Assembly: GCF_011764565.1 (NCBI RefSeq)
Contig: NZ_AP022871.1
Location: 8,060,320 to 8,124,319 of the forward strand
DNA length: 64,000 nucleotides
Direction of reading: 5' to 3'
Source of the DNA: Phytohabitans suffuscus
Lineage (GTDB): Bacteria > Actinomycetota > Actinomycetes > Mycobacteriales > Micromonosporaceae
This document shows positions 17,824 through 26,713 of this stretch, one piece after another; the stretch's first letter is position 1, and each line of letters begins with the position of its first letter. The notes under the pieces were generated by a model, which saw only the letters and a list, made by a program, of their open reading frames with translations, had not been told where the DNA came from and searched no databases. The translations under genes and the position numbers were made by a program.

Positions 17824-18719
17824 CCGTCACCGCGCAACGCCCCACCGCGACCGCCCGGCCGGTCCGGCGCCACGACCCCGCGCGACGGCCCACCCGCTGG
17901 GTGCCGACCGTGCTGCTGCTGGTCGGCGCGCTCTACTGCCTCGCGCCCGTGCTCTGGGTCGCGATCGCCGCGACCAAGGGGCCGAGCGAGCTGTTCAGCA
18001 CGTTCTCGTTCTGGCCGAGCTTCCACGGCGGGTTCCAGTACAACGTGACCAACCTGCTCGACTTCCGCGACGGCGTGTTCCTGAAGTGGGCGCTCAACAG
18101 CCTGCTCTACGCCGGGGTCGGCTCGGTGCTGTCGGTGGCGGTCTCCACGCTCGCCGGGTACGCCCTGGCCAAGTACGACTTCGCCGGCCGCGAGCTGATC
18201 TTCATGACGATCCTGGCCGGCGTGCTGGTACCGCAGATCACGCTCGCCGTCCCGCAGTACCTGCTGATGTCCGAGCTCGACCTCGTCAACTCGTACTGGT
18301 CGGTGCTGCTGCCGAGCATCATCAGCCCGTACGGCATCTACCTGTCCCGGATCTACGCCGCCTCGGTGGTCTCCGACGACATGCTGGAGGCCGGCCGGAT
18401 CGACGGCGCCGGCGAGTACCGGCTGGCCTGGAAGGTCGGGCTGCCGCCGATGGTCCCGGGCATGGTGACGCTGCTGCTCCTGCAGTTCGTCGCGATCTGG
18501 AACAACTTCCTGCTGCCGTACATCATGATCTCCGACGACGGCCGCTTCCCGATGACCGTGGGCCTGTTCACGATGCTCAACCAGGGCGCCAGCCAGCCCG
18601 CCCTGTACTCCCTGGTCGTCATGGGTGTCTTCCTGTCCGTGCTGCCACTCGTCGCGCTGTTCCTGTTCCTGCAGCGGTACTGGCGGCTCGATCTCGTGAG
18701 CGGAGGAGTGAAGGGATGA
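17820..18719 (+). CDS. Sugar ABC transporter permease (MalG type)
   Basis: A 299-residue protein starting at GTG 17820, which overlaps the previous stop. It has six transmembrane helices and an EAA loop DDMLEAGRIDGAGEYRLAWKV. It pairs with the MalF-type permease. Its last codons overlap the GH1 gene as ATGA, so import and intracellular hydrolysis are co-translated. Confidence 0.93.
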   Translation: MTVTAQRPTATARPVRRHDPARRPTRWVPTVLLLVGALYCLAPVLWVAIAATKGPSELFSTFSFWPSFHGGFQYNVTNLLDFRDGVFLKWALNSLLYAGVGSVLSVAVSTLAGYALAKYDFAGRELIFMTILAGVLVPQITLAVPQYLLMSELDLVNSYWSVLLPSIISPYGIYLSRIYAASVVSDDMLEAGRIDGAGEYRLAWKVGLPPMVPGMVTLLLLQFVAIWNNFLLPYIMISDDGRFPMTVGLFTMLNQGASQPALYSLVVMGVFLSVLPLVALFLFLQRYWRLDLVSGGVKG

Positions 18720-20011
18720 GTTCCGCGAGGTTTCCGGCCGGGTTCGTGTGGGGCACGGCCACGGCCGCGTACCAGGTGGAGGGCGCGGTCGACGAGGACG
18801 GTCGCGGACCGTCCATCTGGGACACGTTCTGCCGGGTGCCGGGCGCGGTCGCCGGCGGCGACACCGGCGACGTGGCCTGCGACCACTACCACCGCTGGCC
18901 GGAGGACGTGGCGCTGATGGCGTCGCTGGGGCTGGGCGCCTACCGCTTCTCGATCGCCTGGCCCCGGGTGCAGCCGGACGGCGCCGGCCCGGCCAACCAG
19001 AAGGGGCTGGACCACTACCGCCGCCTCGTCGACGGGCTGCGCGAGCGGGGCATCGTGCCGTACGTGACGCTCTACCACTGGGACCTGCCGCAGGCGCTGC
19101 AGGACCGGGGCGGCTGGCCGGAGCGGGACACCGCGTACCGCTTCGCCGACTACGCCGCGATCGTGCGGGACGCGCTCGGCGACGTGGTCGACCACTGGAC
19201 CACGCTCAACGAGCCGAAGGTGGCCAGCCACGCCGGGTACGGCGACGGCATCCACGCGCCCGGCGTCCGGGACCGGGCCCTGCGCGACCGGGCGGCGCAC
19301 CACCTGCTGCTCGCGCACGGGCTGGGCCTGTCGGTGCTGAGCGGCAGCGGCGAGGTGGGCGTCACGCTCGACCTGAGCCCGGTGGTGCCGCTGACCCCGG
19401 CGGACGCCGCCGCCGCGCGGGAGCACGACTACGACAACCACGGGATGTTCCTGGAGCCGATCCTGCGCGGCGAGTCCCGCCTCGGCGCCGACCTCGTGCG
19501 GGACGGCGACCTCGACCTGATCAGCGCGCCGCTCGACTTCCTCGGCGTCAACTACTACCGGCCGCTCTACGTCACGGCGGGGCCGCGGGTGGTGGTGCCC
19601 GCCGGCGTCGCGGTGACGGCGGTGGACTGGCCGGTCGTACCGTCCGGGCTGCGCGACCTGCTGCTCGGCCTGCGCGACGCGTACCCCGGCCTGCCGCCGA
19701 TCCACATCACCGAGAACGGCGCCGCGTACGACGACGAGGTCGGCCCGGACGGGTTCGTCGACGACCCGCTCCGCGTGGCGTACCTGCACGGCCACCTGCT
19801 CGCCCTGCACGAGGCGATCGAGGCCGGCGTCGACGTCCGCGGCTACTTCCTCTGGACGCTGCTGGACAACTTCGAGTGGGCCGAGGGGTACTCGAAGCGC
19901 TTCGGCATCGTCCACGTGGACCGCGCCGACCAGACCCGGCGGCCCAAGACCAGTGCCCATTGGTACGGACAGGTGGCGCGCACCGGCGCGGTGCCCCTGC
20001 CAGCACCGTGA
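18716..20011 (+). CDS. GH1 family beta-glucosidase/beta-galactosidase
   Basis: A 431-residue single-domain GH1 enzyme with no signal peptide, so cytoplasmic. The N-terminus FVWGTATAAYQVEGAVDEDG is the GH1 signature. The acid/base is Glu166 in TLNEPK and the nucleophile Glu333 in ITENGA; the WTLLDNFEWAEGYSKRFG block forms the aglycone side. It cleaves beta-linked glucosides or galactosides taken up by the importer in the same operon. Substrate preference cannot be read from the sequence. ATG 18716 overlaps the permease stop. Confidence 0.94.
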   Translation: MSSARFPAGFVWGTATAAYQVEGAVDEDGRGPSIWDTFCRVPGAVAGGDTGDVACDHYHRWPEDVALMASLGLGAYRFSIAWPRVQPDGAGPANQKGLDHYRRLVDGLRERGIVPYVTLYHWDLPQALQDRGGWPERDTAYRFADYAAIVRDALGDVVDHWTTLNEPKVASHAGYGDGIHAPGVRDRALRDRAAHHLLLAHGLGLSVLSGSGEVGVTLDLSPVVPLTPADAAAAREHDYDNHGMFLEPILRGESRLGADLVRDGDLDLISAPLDFLGVNYYRPLYVTAGPRVVVPAGVAVTAVDWPVVPSGLRDLLLGLRDAYPGLPPIHITENGAAYDDEVGPDGFVDDPLRVAYLHGHLLALHEAIEAGVDVRGYFLWTLLDNFEWAEGYSKRFGIVHVDRADQTRRPKTSAHWYGQVARTGAVPLPAP

Positions 20012-20033
20012 CCTGCGTGGAAAACTGAGTGCG

Positions 20034-21095
20034 ATGAGCCAGAACGCTGACGCGGCGCAGCCCCACCCCAAGTCCCGCGGCGCCGCCCGGCGCGCGATGC
20101 GCCGCGGCCCGACGATCGACGACGTGGCGGAGCTGGCCGGCGTGTCGCGGGGCACGGTCTCCCGGGTGCTCAACGGCGCCCGCTACGTGAGCCCCGCGGC
20201 GCTCAAGGCGGTCGAGCGGGCGGTGCGCACGACCGGGTACACGGTCAACCAGAGCGCCCGCAGCCTGGTCACCAAGCAGTCCAACGCGGTCGCGTTCGTG
20301 TTGTCCGAGCCGCAGGAGCGGCTCTTCGAAGACCCCAACTTCAGCGTGCTGCTGCGCTGCTGCACCCAGGCCCTCGCCGAGCACGACATCAGCCTGATCC
20401 TGATGCTGGAGTCCAGCGACGCCGAGCGCGACCGGGTCCTGCGGTACGTGCGCGGCGGCCACGTCGACGGCGTCCTGCTCATCTCCGCGCACTCCGGCGA
20501 CCCCCTCGTCGCCGACCTGGCCCGGGGCGTCGTGCCCGCGGTCGCCTGCGGCAGGCCCGGCGGCCCCGAGTCGGCCATCCCGTACGTGGCGGCCGAAGAC
20601 ACCGAAGGCGCCCGCCAGATGACCCGCCACCTGGTCGCCCAGGGGCGCAGGCGGATCGGCATGATCGCCTGCCCCCAGGTGGTCGGCGGCCCGGAGCGCC
20701 TGCGGGGCTACCGCGACGTGCTCGGCCGCCGGGCGCTGAAGCGGCTCGTCGTGCACACCTCCGACTACAGCTTCGCCGCCGGCGCCGCCGCGATGCGCGA
20801 GCTGCTGGCCGAGAGCCCCGACATCGACGCCGTCTTCGCCGCCTCCGACCTGCTCGCCGCCGGCGCCCTCGCCGAGCTGCGCCGCGCCGGCCGCCGGGTG
20901 CCCGACGACGTCGCGGTCGGCGGCTTCGACGACTCGCGCATCGCCCGCGAGACCGACCCGCCCCTGACCACGATCCGCCAGCCCCTCGAACGCGTCGCCG
21001 CCGACATGGTCGACGTCCTGCTCCGGCTGATCCGCCGCGAGCCGGCGTCGTCCCGCCTGCTCCCCACGGAGCTGGTCAGGCGCGAGTCCGCCTGA
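20034..21095 (+). CDS. LacI-family transcriptional regulator
   Basis: A 353-residue protein. A basic 26-residue extension precedes the LacI helix-turn-helix (TIDDVAELAGVSRGTVSRVL, residues 27-46) and hinge. The periplasmic-binding-like effector domain (about 85-345) ends with the usual FDDSRIARETDPPLTTIRQP. It follows the GH1 gene by 22 bases, so it may be cotranscribed with it. Three matching palindromes (10994, 15367, 15493), whose GCGC centre is typical of LacI sites, mark its likely targets: beta-galactosidase, VOC-SDR and the importer-GH1 operon. The inducer is likely a beta-galactoside or beta-glucoside; that is inference. Confidence 0.93.
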   Translation: MSQNADAAQPHPKSRGAARRAMRRGPTIDDVAELAGVSRGTVSRVLNGARYVSPAALKAVERAVRTTGYTVNQSARSLVTKQSNAVAFVLSEPQERLFEDPNFSVLLRCCTQALAEHDISLILMLESSDAERDRVLRYVRGGHVDGVLLISAHSGDPLVADLARGVVPAVACGRPGGPESAIPYVAAEDTEGARQMTRHLVAQGRRRIGMIACPQVVGGPERLRGYRDVLGRRALKRLVVHTSDYSFAAGAAAMRELLAESPDIDAVFAASDLLAAGALAELRRAGRRVPDDVAVGGFDDSRIARETDPPLTTIRQPLERVAADMVDVLLRLIRREPASSRLLPTELVRRESA

Positions 21096-21187
21096 GCCCG
21101 TGCTGGTCGACGTCCAGATCGCGGGCTCGGGCGGCGGATGGACCAGGGACCGGGCGAACGCGGGCGGCGAGCCTCGACGACCGGCGT

Positions 21188-22216
21188 TCAGCCCCGCGCG
21201 GGCGGCCTGCCCGGGGCGTGGCCGGGGCTGGCCGCCCGTTGCGGCCGCGCGGGTGAGGAGGCCCGGGTGTCCGCCGGCGCGGCGCCGCCCGGGGCTCGCG
21301 GAGGGCTGCCCGCTGTCGGGCTGGTGACGCCGGCGGCTGCCGAGACTGACGCCGGCTGCGGTTGCTGTCGGGGGAAGATGAACCAACTCTCCGGACCAGC
21401 GGACCGCTGTTCGGTGGGGCTGCCTGTCGCACTGCTCGCACTGGTGGGTTCAAACCCTCTCACCACCTGGGTCCCCGCGGTGCCAGGAGTCAGGTTGCCC
21501 GGCGGGGCCGGCGCTGTTCTCGTGAGGCCCCTCAGCTCCCTGTCGGTGCTCTTGAGGAGGCCATGCTTGTCAAGCAGCGCCAGGTCCGTGTGGTGCTTGA
21601 CGAGTTCCCGCTTGGTCGCCTGGGCGAAACGCCCGGCCAGGGCCGTGCTCGCCCGATCGGGGTTGTTCCATTCGCTCTCTTCGAAGGGTGCCGGCTGGAC
21701 GAGTGCCCGCCGCTTCTCGGGCGTCGCCGGAAGGCGCCTGAGCAACTCTTCGGCCGCCCTCTTCTGGTCTGCCGGCGTAGTGGTGTCATTCGCCACGATG
21801 CCCACATCTGTTCCGAGTGCCGCGTAAAGGCGGTTCTTCGCGTGAATATCCGCGCGCAGCTGCATGAACTGCCTCTGCGTGTTGGGTAGGTGCCCATTCT
21901 CGACAAGGAACCTCAGATCGGGGCTGCTGTCCATAAGTCGACGCAGCTCCACGCAGACAGCACGTCTGACATCAAGAGGCCGCCGGAGAAACCTGTCCAG
22001 CTCCCACCCGCGGTGCGCCGGTGCGTCAGGTCCGTCGTTACCGTCGCCGAACCGGGCACGGACCACTTCCGCCGCCTTCTCCCTGGCCTGGTCGGGCAGT
22101 GAAAGCGCATACGGATCTCTGACCCGCTGCTGTTCGCCCGCGGCGTCGAGCGGCAGATCCTTCAGGAGAATGCTGTGTGCGAGTGCTGTTGGCTCGTCCA
22201 ACGATGGTTCCGGCAT
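21188..22216 (-). CDS. Orphan protein of unknown function, lower GC
   Basis: A 342-residue protein that I do not recognise. ATG 22216 is chosen because AGGTGAG lies 7 bases upstream; a GTG 12 bases earlier is also in frame but sits inside that ribosome site. Residues 1-240 are charged and helical with no membrane segment or known motif, for example DPYALSLPDQAREKAAEVV and RLMDSSPDLRFLVENG. Residues 245-342 are Pro/Ser/Ala-rich and probably disordered. The coding DNA in the first two thirds is visibly less GC-rich than its neighbours and uses codons such as CTT, AAG and ATT, which suggests recent acquisition. It is convergent with lacI and divergent from the DUF4178 operon. Confidence 0.7.
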   Translation of the reverse strand: MPEPSLDEPTALAHSILLKDLPLDAAGEQQRVRDPYALSLPDQAREKAAEVVRARFGDGNDGPDAPAHRGWELDRFLRRPLDVRRAVCVELRRLMDSSPDLRFLVENGHLPNTQRQFMQLRADIHAKNRLYAALGTDVGIVANDTTTPADQKRAAEELLRRLPATPEKRRALVQPAPFEESEWNNPDRASTALAGRFAQATKRELVKHHTDLALLDKHGLLKSTDRELRGLTRTAPAPPGNLTPGTAGTQVVRGFEPTSASSATGSPTEQRSAGPESWFIFPRQQPQPASVSAAAGVTSPTAGSPPRAPGGAAPADTRASSPARPQRAASPGHAPGRPPARG

Positions 22217-22290
22217 AACCCGTCTCACCTTCGCTACGGTTGGCTGACCCAGGCCCTACGAGTTGCCGTCGGCGACGGTTCACCGCGCGC

Positions 22291-22310
22291 GACGTGTGCC
22301 ACACCACGTC
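22291..22310. promoter_or_regulatory. Interrupted palindrome in divergent intergenic gap
   Basis: GACGTG (22291-22296) and CACGTC (22305-22310) are perfect inverted arms spaced by 8 bases, in the 221-bp gap between the orphan gene and the DUF4178 operon. It could be an operator for either side; no regulator is encoded next to it. Confidence 0.3.
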
Positions 22311-22437
22311 CCCGCCGCGCCGATCACTGTCCGCGTGCACCCCGACACTCCCCGCGAAGTGCGGTGCCACCTGCGCCGATGGCTTGATCGGACTTGCTAA
22401 CCTCGGCGGCCTATCACCTCATCGGGGAGGGCAGGGC

Positions 22438-23067
22438 GTGACGGGTGGCGAGGCGTTCCTCGTGGTGGGGCTCGGCTGTCTGGTGGCGGTCGCGGGTGTG
22501 GTGATCGCCGTGGTCGCGCTCGGCCGGGCCCGGCGGCAGCGGCGGGCCCCGGCGCCGGCACCGGCTTCGGTCGACCCGTTCGCGACCGGCGACACCGACG
22601 CGCTGCGCGGCGATCCCCGCGCCCTCAAGCCCGGCGACATCGTGGAGATCCGCACGAAGTCGTACGCGGTGCGCGGCACGCTGAAGTTCGCCGAGGGCGA
22701 CTGGGGCTGGGCCGAGCACCTGCTCGACGACGCGACCGGCGGCAAGGTGTGGCTCTCCGTCGAGGAGGACCCCGACCTGGAGCTCGTGCTGTGGCACGAG
22801 GTGCCGAGCGCGACCGTCACGCCCGGTGCGCCGACGGTCGACTTCGACGGCCGGCGCTACGCGCGCGACGAGGGCGGGCGGGCGCGTTTCACCGCCACCG
22901 GTACGACCGGGCTCAACCCGACCGGCACCGTGCGCTACGAGGACTACGCCGCGCCCGACGGTGCGCTGCTGTCGTTCGAGTCGTTCGGCGACAGCGGCAA
23001 GTGGGAGGTCGGCCGCGGCGAGAAGCTGCACCGGGCCGAGGTGCTCATCTACCCCCAGGCCGGCTGA
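22438..23067 (+). CDS. DUF4178 membrane-anchored protein
   Basis: A 209-residue protein from GTG 22438, after a GGGAGGGCAGG ribosome site. One N-terminal transmembrane helix (about 6-28) is followed by a cytosolic beta-rich domain with LKPGDIVEI, WGWAEHLLDD and WLSVEEDPDLELVLWHEV, which matches DUF4178. The function is unknown. It is the first gene of a six-gene operon in which DUF4178, DUF2617, DUF4247, DUF350 and a spermidine-synthase-like protein are grouped, a combination known from other actinobacteria. Confidence 0.85.
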   Translation: MTGGEAFLVVGLGCLVAVAGVVIAVVALGRARRQRRAPAPAPASVDPFATGDTDALRGDPRALKPGDIVEIRTKSYAVRGTLKFAEGDWGWAEHLLDDATGGKVWLSVEEDPDLELVLWHEVPSATVTPGAPTVDFDGRRYARDEGGRARFTATGTTGLNPTGTVRYEDYAAPDGALLSFESFGDSGKWEVGRGEKLHRAEVLIYPQAG

Positions 23068-23072
23068 ACGCC

Positions 23073-23522
23073 GTGCTCGTGCGCCTCGACACCCCGTACG
23101 CCGACACGACGGCCGGCGACCTGAGCTTCGCGCTGGGCCTGCCCGAGCTGCCCGCGCTGCACGTCCTGCGCCTGCCCGGCCTGGAGCTGCGGCTGCTGGG
23201 CGCCTCGCACCAGGTCATCTGGACCACAGTGGACGGAGAGCGGTGCGTGGAGACGGTGGCCTGCCTGCCCGGCCGCGACCCGCGGCTGCCGCCCGCCGTG
23301 GACAGTCCCGGCTACGCGTTCAGCTCCACAGTGGAACCGCTGCCCGGGGTCCCGCCGTGGCGGGAGCTGGCCGCCGACCCCCGCGCGCTCGTCGGGGTCT
23401 TCCCCGGCGACCCGAACGCGGTGACGGCGCTCCGTGCGCAGGAGAGCGGGTGGTGCACCTGGCACGCGTACCCGCAGACCGGTGAGCTGGTGACCACCCG
23501 CACGCGGCTGGGGGAGCGCTGA
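23073..23522 (+). CDS. DUF2617 protein
   Basis: A 149-residue soluble protein from GTG 23073. It has the typical features of the DUF2617 family, including LRLLGASHQVIW in the first half and GWCTWHAYPQTGELVTTRTRL at the C-terminus. The function is unknown. It starts five bases after the DUF4178 stop, and its own stop shares a base with the next ATG. Confidence 0.85.
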   Translation: MLVRLDTPYADTTAGDLSFALGLPELPALHVLRLPGLELRLLGASHQVIWTTVDGERCVETVACLPGRDPRLPPAVDSPGYAFSSTVEPLPGVPPWRELAADPRALVGVFPGDPNAVTALRAQESGWCTWHAYPQTGELVTTRTRLGER

Positions 23523-23950
23523 TGGGATACCGCGGATGGTTCGTGGTCGGTATCGGCCTCGCGCTGGTCGGCGTGCTGGTGGCCGGCGTGGGCTTGCTGA
23601 CCGGCAGCTTCTCGCCGCGCGGCTACGTCGCCGAGAGCTTCGCCCGGGACACCTCGCGAGACATCGGCGCCGACGCGGTCGCGTACACGTCGTCCGAGGT
23701 CCCGAGCGCGGTCGCCGACCAGATCACCGGCGTGTGGGAGCCGGCCGACCGGTACGTCGACGGCAGCGGCGTCTACCTGCGCTACGACGACGACGCGGTG
23801 GTCATCCTGCCGCTGGCCGCGGTGGGCTCGCTGATCCTCGTGGAGAGGATGGCCACCGCATACCCCCGCTACCACGGCACGGTCGGCAACTACTGGGGAT
23901 GGGGTCGCGGCACCAGCGTTCGCGGCGGCGGTCCCGGGGCCGGGAAATAG
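23522..23950 (+). CDS. DUF4247 membrane protein
   Basis: A 142-residue protein. An N-terminal hydrophobic segment (about 6-27) is followed by an exposed domain with SSEVPSAVADQITGVWEPADRYVDGSGVYLRYDDD, a DUF4247-like pattern, then a second hydrophobic stretch (VVILPLAAVGSLILV). It ends in a Gly-rich tail. It lies in the middle of the operon and is probably a membrane partner of the neighbouring DUF350 protein. Confidence 0.8.
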   Translation: MGYRGWFVVGIGLALVGVLVAGVGLLTGSFSPRGYVAESFARDTSRDIGADAVAYTSSEVPSAVADQITGVWEPADRYVDGSGVYLRYDDDAVVILPLAAVGSLILVERMATAYPRYHGTVGNYWGWGRGTSVRGGGPGAGK

Positions 23951-23963
23951 GAGGCGCGCACCG

Positions 23964-24383
23964 ATGGACCTGGTCACCGACCTGCTGGTCACGCTCGCGT
24001 ACGGCGCGGTCGGCGTGGTGCTGATGGCGATCGGCTACGCGCTGGTCGACCTCGCCACGCCGGGGCGGCTGCGCGAGCTGATCTGGGTCGAGCGCAACCG
24101 CAACGCCGCCCTGCTGCTCTCCTCCAACCTCGCCGGCGTCGGCATCATCGTGGTCGCCGCGATCGTCTCCAGCGACGACGACTTCGTCGACGGGATCGTC
24201 GGCGCGGGCGCGTACGGGCTGCTCGGCCTGCTCATCATGGCGGCCGCGTTCCTGCTGCTCGACCTCGCCTCGCCGGGCAAGCTCGGCGAGATCCTGGTCG
24301 ACCCCGAGCCGCACCCGGCGGTCTGGGTCTCCGGCGTCGTACACCTGGCGACCGGCGGCATCATCGCCGCGGCGATCAGCTGA
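23964..24383 (+). CDS. DUF350 integral membrane protein
   Basis: A 139-residue protein with four hydrophobic helices forming two internally similar halves: each has a hydrophobic pair with L-D-L-A-(S/T)-P-G (VDLATPGRLREL and LDLASPGKLGEI). This duplicated pattern is the DUF350 signature. Its stop shares a base with the next ATG. Confidence 0.88.
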   Translation: MDLVTDLLVTLAYGAVGVVLMAIGYALVDLATPGRLRELIWVERNRNAALLLSSNLAGVGIIVVAAIVSSDDDFVDGIVGAGAYGLLGLLIMAAAFLLLDLASPGKLGEILVDPEPHPAVWVSGVVHLATGGIIAAAIS

Positions 24384-25177
24384 TGACCACGCCGGCCAAG
24401 CGGGTCGCCAGGTGGCTGAAGGTCGCCGGCTTCCTCGGCTTCGCCGCGGTCGGCGTGGTGGTGTGGCTCGTCGTGGCACCGCCGAGCTTCGACAGCGGCA
24501 CCGTCGTGCCGGCGCCGGACGCCGAGATGGCGGTCGCGACGTCCGACCAGCTCGCCAGGGCCGCCAGCGCCCAGGGCGTCTGCTACGGCTGGCGCCTGGA
24601 GAGCTACAGCACCGGCACCAGCGTCGGCTCGAACCTCGGCAGCGGCGTCGCGATCGACCCGAGCCGTTGCCCGAAGTGGGTCGAGGTGCGGGCCGACGTG
24701 ATGTGGACCAGCTCCAGCAGCGAGGCCGCCGACAGCGCCACCGTCACCATCGCCTCGTCCGGCGTGCCGGCGCCGCCGTCCAGCCGGCTCGACCGGTTCG
24801 GGCTCACCGGCAGCGCGTTCGTCGACGAGCCGGACTGGGCGATCTGCCAGGCCGCGCTGGCGTTGCCGCTGCTCGTGGCGGAGAGCGGGGCGGTGCCGCC
24901 GGCCCCCGCCGTCACGGCCGGCGCCGCGGCCGGTCCGGCGCCGGACGCCGGCAGCGACTTCTGGCGCGACCGCTGGCCGTACGTGCTGGGCGCCGCGATC
25001 CTGCTCGCCCTCGGCGCGCTGATCGTCGTGATCGGGTGGTTCGAGCGCAAGCACGAGCGGACCCGGCCGAAGGGCCGCCGCGGCCGCCCCACCCCCGCGA
25101 AGGCCGCCGCCAAGCCCGTCGCGGCCGGTGCGGCCGAGCCCGGCGCGCCCGGGGCGGGGGCGGCCGGCGGCGCATGA
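24383..25177 (+). CDS. Membrane protein with extracytoplasmic domain, unknown
   Basis: A 264-residue protein with a transmembrane helix at each end (about 14-32 and 192-212), a central exposed domain with two Cys (VCYGW and RCPKW) and a third at WAICQAA, and a basic Lys/Arg/Ala-rich cytosolic tail. No known domain is recognised. Its position between DUF350 and the spermidine-synthase-like gene, with overlapping ends (ATGA at 25174), makes it part of the same complex or pathway by context only. Confidence 0.8.
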   Translation: MTTPAKRVARWLKVAGFLGFAAVGVVVWLVVAPPSFDSGTVVPAPDAEMAVATSDQLARAASAQGVCYGWRLESYSTGTSVGSNLGSGVAIDPSRCPKWVEVRADVMWTSSSSEAADSATVTIASSGVPAPPSSRLDRFGLTGSAFVDEPDWAICQAALALPLLVAESGAVPPAPAVTAGAAAGPAPDAGSDFWRDRWPYVLGAAILLALGALIVVIGWFERKHERTRPKGRRGRPTPAKAAAKPVAAGAAEPGAPGAGAAGGA

Positions 25178-26682
25178 GGTTCGCCCGCAGCGCCGTCCTG
25201 GCCGCCGTGTTCGTCTGCGCGGCCTGCGGCCTCGTGTACGAGCTGGCCCTCGTCACGCTCGGCAGCTACCTGATCGGCGACACCGCCGGCCAGGCGTCGA
25301 TCGTGCTCGGCGTGATGGTCTTCGCGATGGGCATCGGCGCGCTGGCCGCCAAGCCGCTGCAGAGCCGCGCCGCCGTCTCGTTCGCGGTCATCGAGATGGC
25401 CCTCGCCCTCCTCGGCGGCATCTCCGTGCTCGCCCTCTACGCCGCGTTCGCCTGGCTCGACCTCTACGCGCCCGCGCTGGTCGCCACCGCGTTCGTGCTC
25501 GGCGCCCTCATCGGCGCGGAGATCCCGCTGCTGATGGTGCTGCTGCAGCGGATCCGCGAGCAGTCCCCGGGCAGCGCGGTCGCCGACCTGTTCGCCGCCG
25601 ACTACGTGGGCGCGCTGCTGGGCGGGCTGGCGTTCCCGTTCCTGCTGCTGCCGGTCTTCGGCCAGCTCCGCGGCGCGCTCGTGGTCGGCGCGGTCAACGC
25701 GGTCGCCGGTACCGCCCTCGTCTTCACCCTCTTCCGCCGCGACCTGAGCCGCCGTTCGCGCGCCGGGCTCACCGCCGGCGCCGTCGCGGTCGGCCTCCTG
25801 CTCGGGTACGCGTTCGTGGTGGCCCACGACTTCGAGGTGACCGCGCGCCAGCAGCTGTACCGCGACCCGGTCGTGCACGCCGAGCGCAGCCGCTACCAGG
25901 AGATCGTGCTCACGAAGTCGGTCGGCTCCACGGACCTGCGCCTCTACCTCAACGGCGACCTGCAGTTCAGCTCGGTCGACGAGTACCGCTACCACGAGGC
26001 GCTCGTGCACCCCGCGCTCGCCGGCCCCCGCACCGACCTGCTCGTGCTCGGCGCCGGTGACGGCCTGGCGGTACGCGAGGCGCTGCGCTACCCCGACGTG
26101 CGGTCGGTGACCGTGGTCGAGCTCGACCCGGCCGTGGTCGAGCTGGCCCGCACCTGGCCGGCGCTGCGGGCGCTCAACGGCGGCGCGTTCGACGACCCGC
26201 GGGTGCGGCTCGTGCACGAGGACGCCTTCGCCTGGCTGCGCGACGCGCCGTCCCGCTTCGACGCGGTGATCGTCGACCTGCCCGACCCGGACGAGACGGC
26301 GACCGCCAAGCTGTACTCGGTCGAGTTCTACACGCTGCTGCACAACGTGCTCGCGCCCGGCGCGCGGATGGTGGTGCAGGCCGGCTCGCCGTACTTCGCG
26401 CCCCGCTCGTTCTGGTGCATCGAGGCGTCGCTGCGCGAGGCCGGGTTCACGACGGCGCCGTACCACGTGGACGTCCCGTCGTTCGGCGACTGGGGTTTCG
26501 TCCTGGCCGGTGCCAGCCCGACGCTTCCCGCGGACGTCCCGCCGCTGCGGTTCCTCACCCCCGACGTGCTGCGCGCGGCCGCCGTCTTCCCGCCGGACCG
26601 CGGGCGGGTCGCGGTCGAGCCCTCGACGCTGCTGCATCCGCGGGTACTGGAGTACGCGCGGCAGGAGTGGCGGAACTACTGA
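25174..26682 (+). CDS. Membrane-fused spermidine synthase-like protein
   Basis: A 502-residue protein. Residues 1-220 hold about seven transmembrane helices. Residues 230-500 form a polyamine aminopropyltransferase-like Rossmann domain: RYQEIVLTKS, LYLNGDLQFSSVDEYRYHEALVHPAL, VLGAGDGLAVREALRYP (nucleotide loop), VVELDPAVVELA and VIVDLPDPDE (catalytic Asp region). The family uses decarboxylated S-adenosylmethionine, but the membrane-fused actinobacterial versions have no settled substrate. It ends the DUF4178 operon. Confidence 0.9.
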   Translation: MRFARSAVLAAVFVCAACGLVYELALVTLGSYLIGDTAGQASIVLGVMVFAMGIGALAAKPLQSRAAVSFAVIEMALALLGGISVLALYAAFAWLDLYAPALVATAFVLGALIGAEIPLLMVLLQRIREQSPGSAVADLFAADYVGALLGGLAFPFLLLPVFGQLRGALVVGAVNAVAGTALVFTLFRRDLSRRSRAGLTAGAVAVGLLLGYAFVVAHDFEVTARQQLYRDPVVHAERSRYQEIVLTKSVGSTDLRLYLNGDLQFSSVDEYRYHEALVHPALAGPRTDLLVLGAGDGLAVREALRYPDVRSVTVVELDPAVVELARTWPALRALNGGAFDDPRVRLVHEDAFAWLRDAPSRFDAVIVDLPDPDETATAKLYSVEFYTLLHNVLAPGARMVVQAGSPYFAPRSFWCIEASLREAGFTTAPYHVDVPSFGDWGFVLAGASPTLPADVPPLRFLTPDVLRAAAVFPPDRGRVAVEPSTLLHPRVLEYARQEWRNY

Positions 26683-26713
26683 CGGGCGGGCGCCGCCGTG
26701 CCACGCTGAACCG

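Noticed and set aside
18680..18716. A fourth LacI operator (CGTGAGCGGAGGAG) before the GH1 gene
   Set aside because: Only one half matches the 16-bp site and it is inside the permease coding end; the GGAGGAG part is better explained as a ribosome site.
15514..20173. Long minus-strand frames opposite the sugar ABC and GH1 genes
   Set aside because: They lie opposite well-supported genes, have His/Arg/Val-rich composition of GC-rich shadow frames, and show no family motif.
21440..21470. tRNA-like T arm (GGGTTCAAACCC-like)
   Set aside because: No acceptor stem, D arm or anticodon arm can be built around it, and it lies inside the orphan gene.
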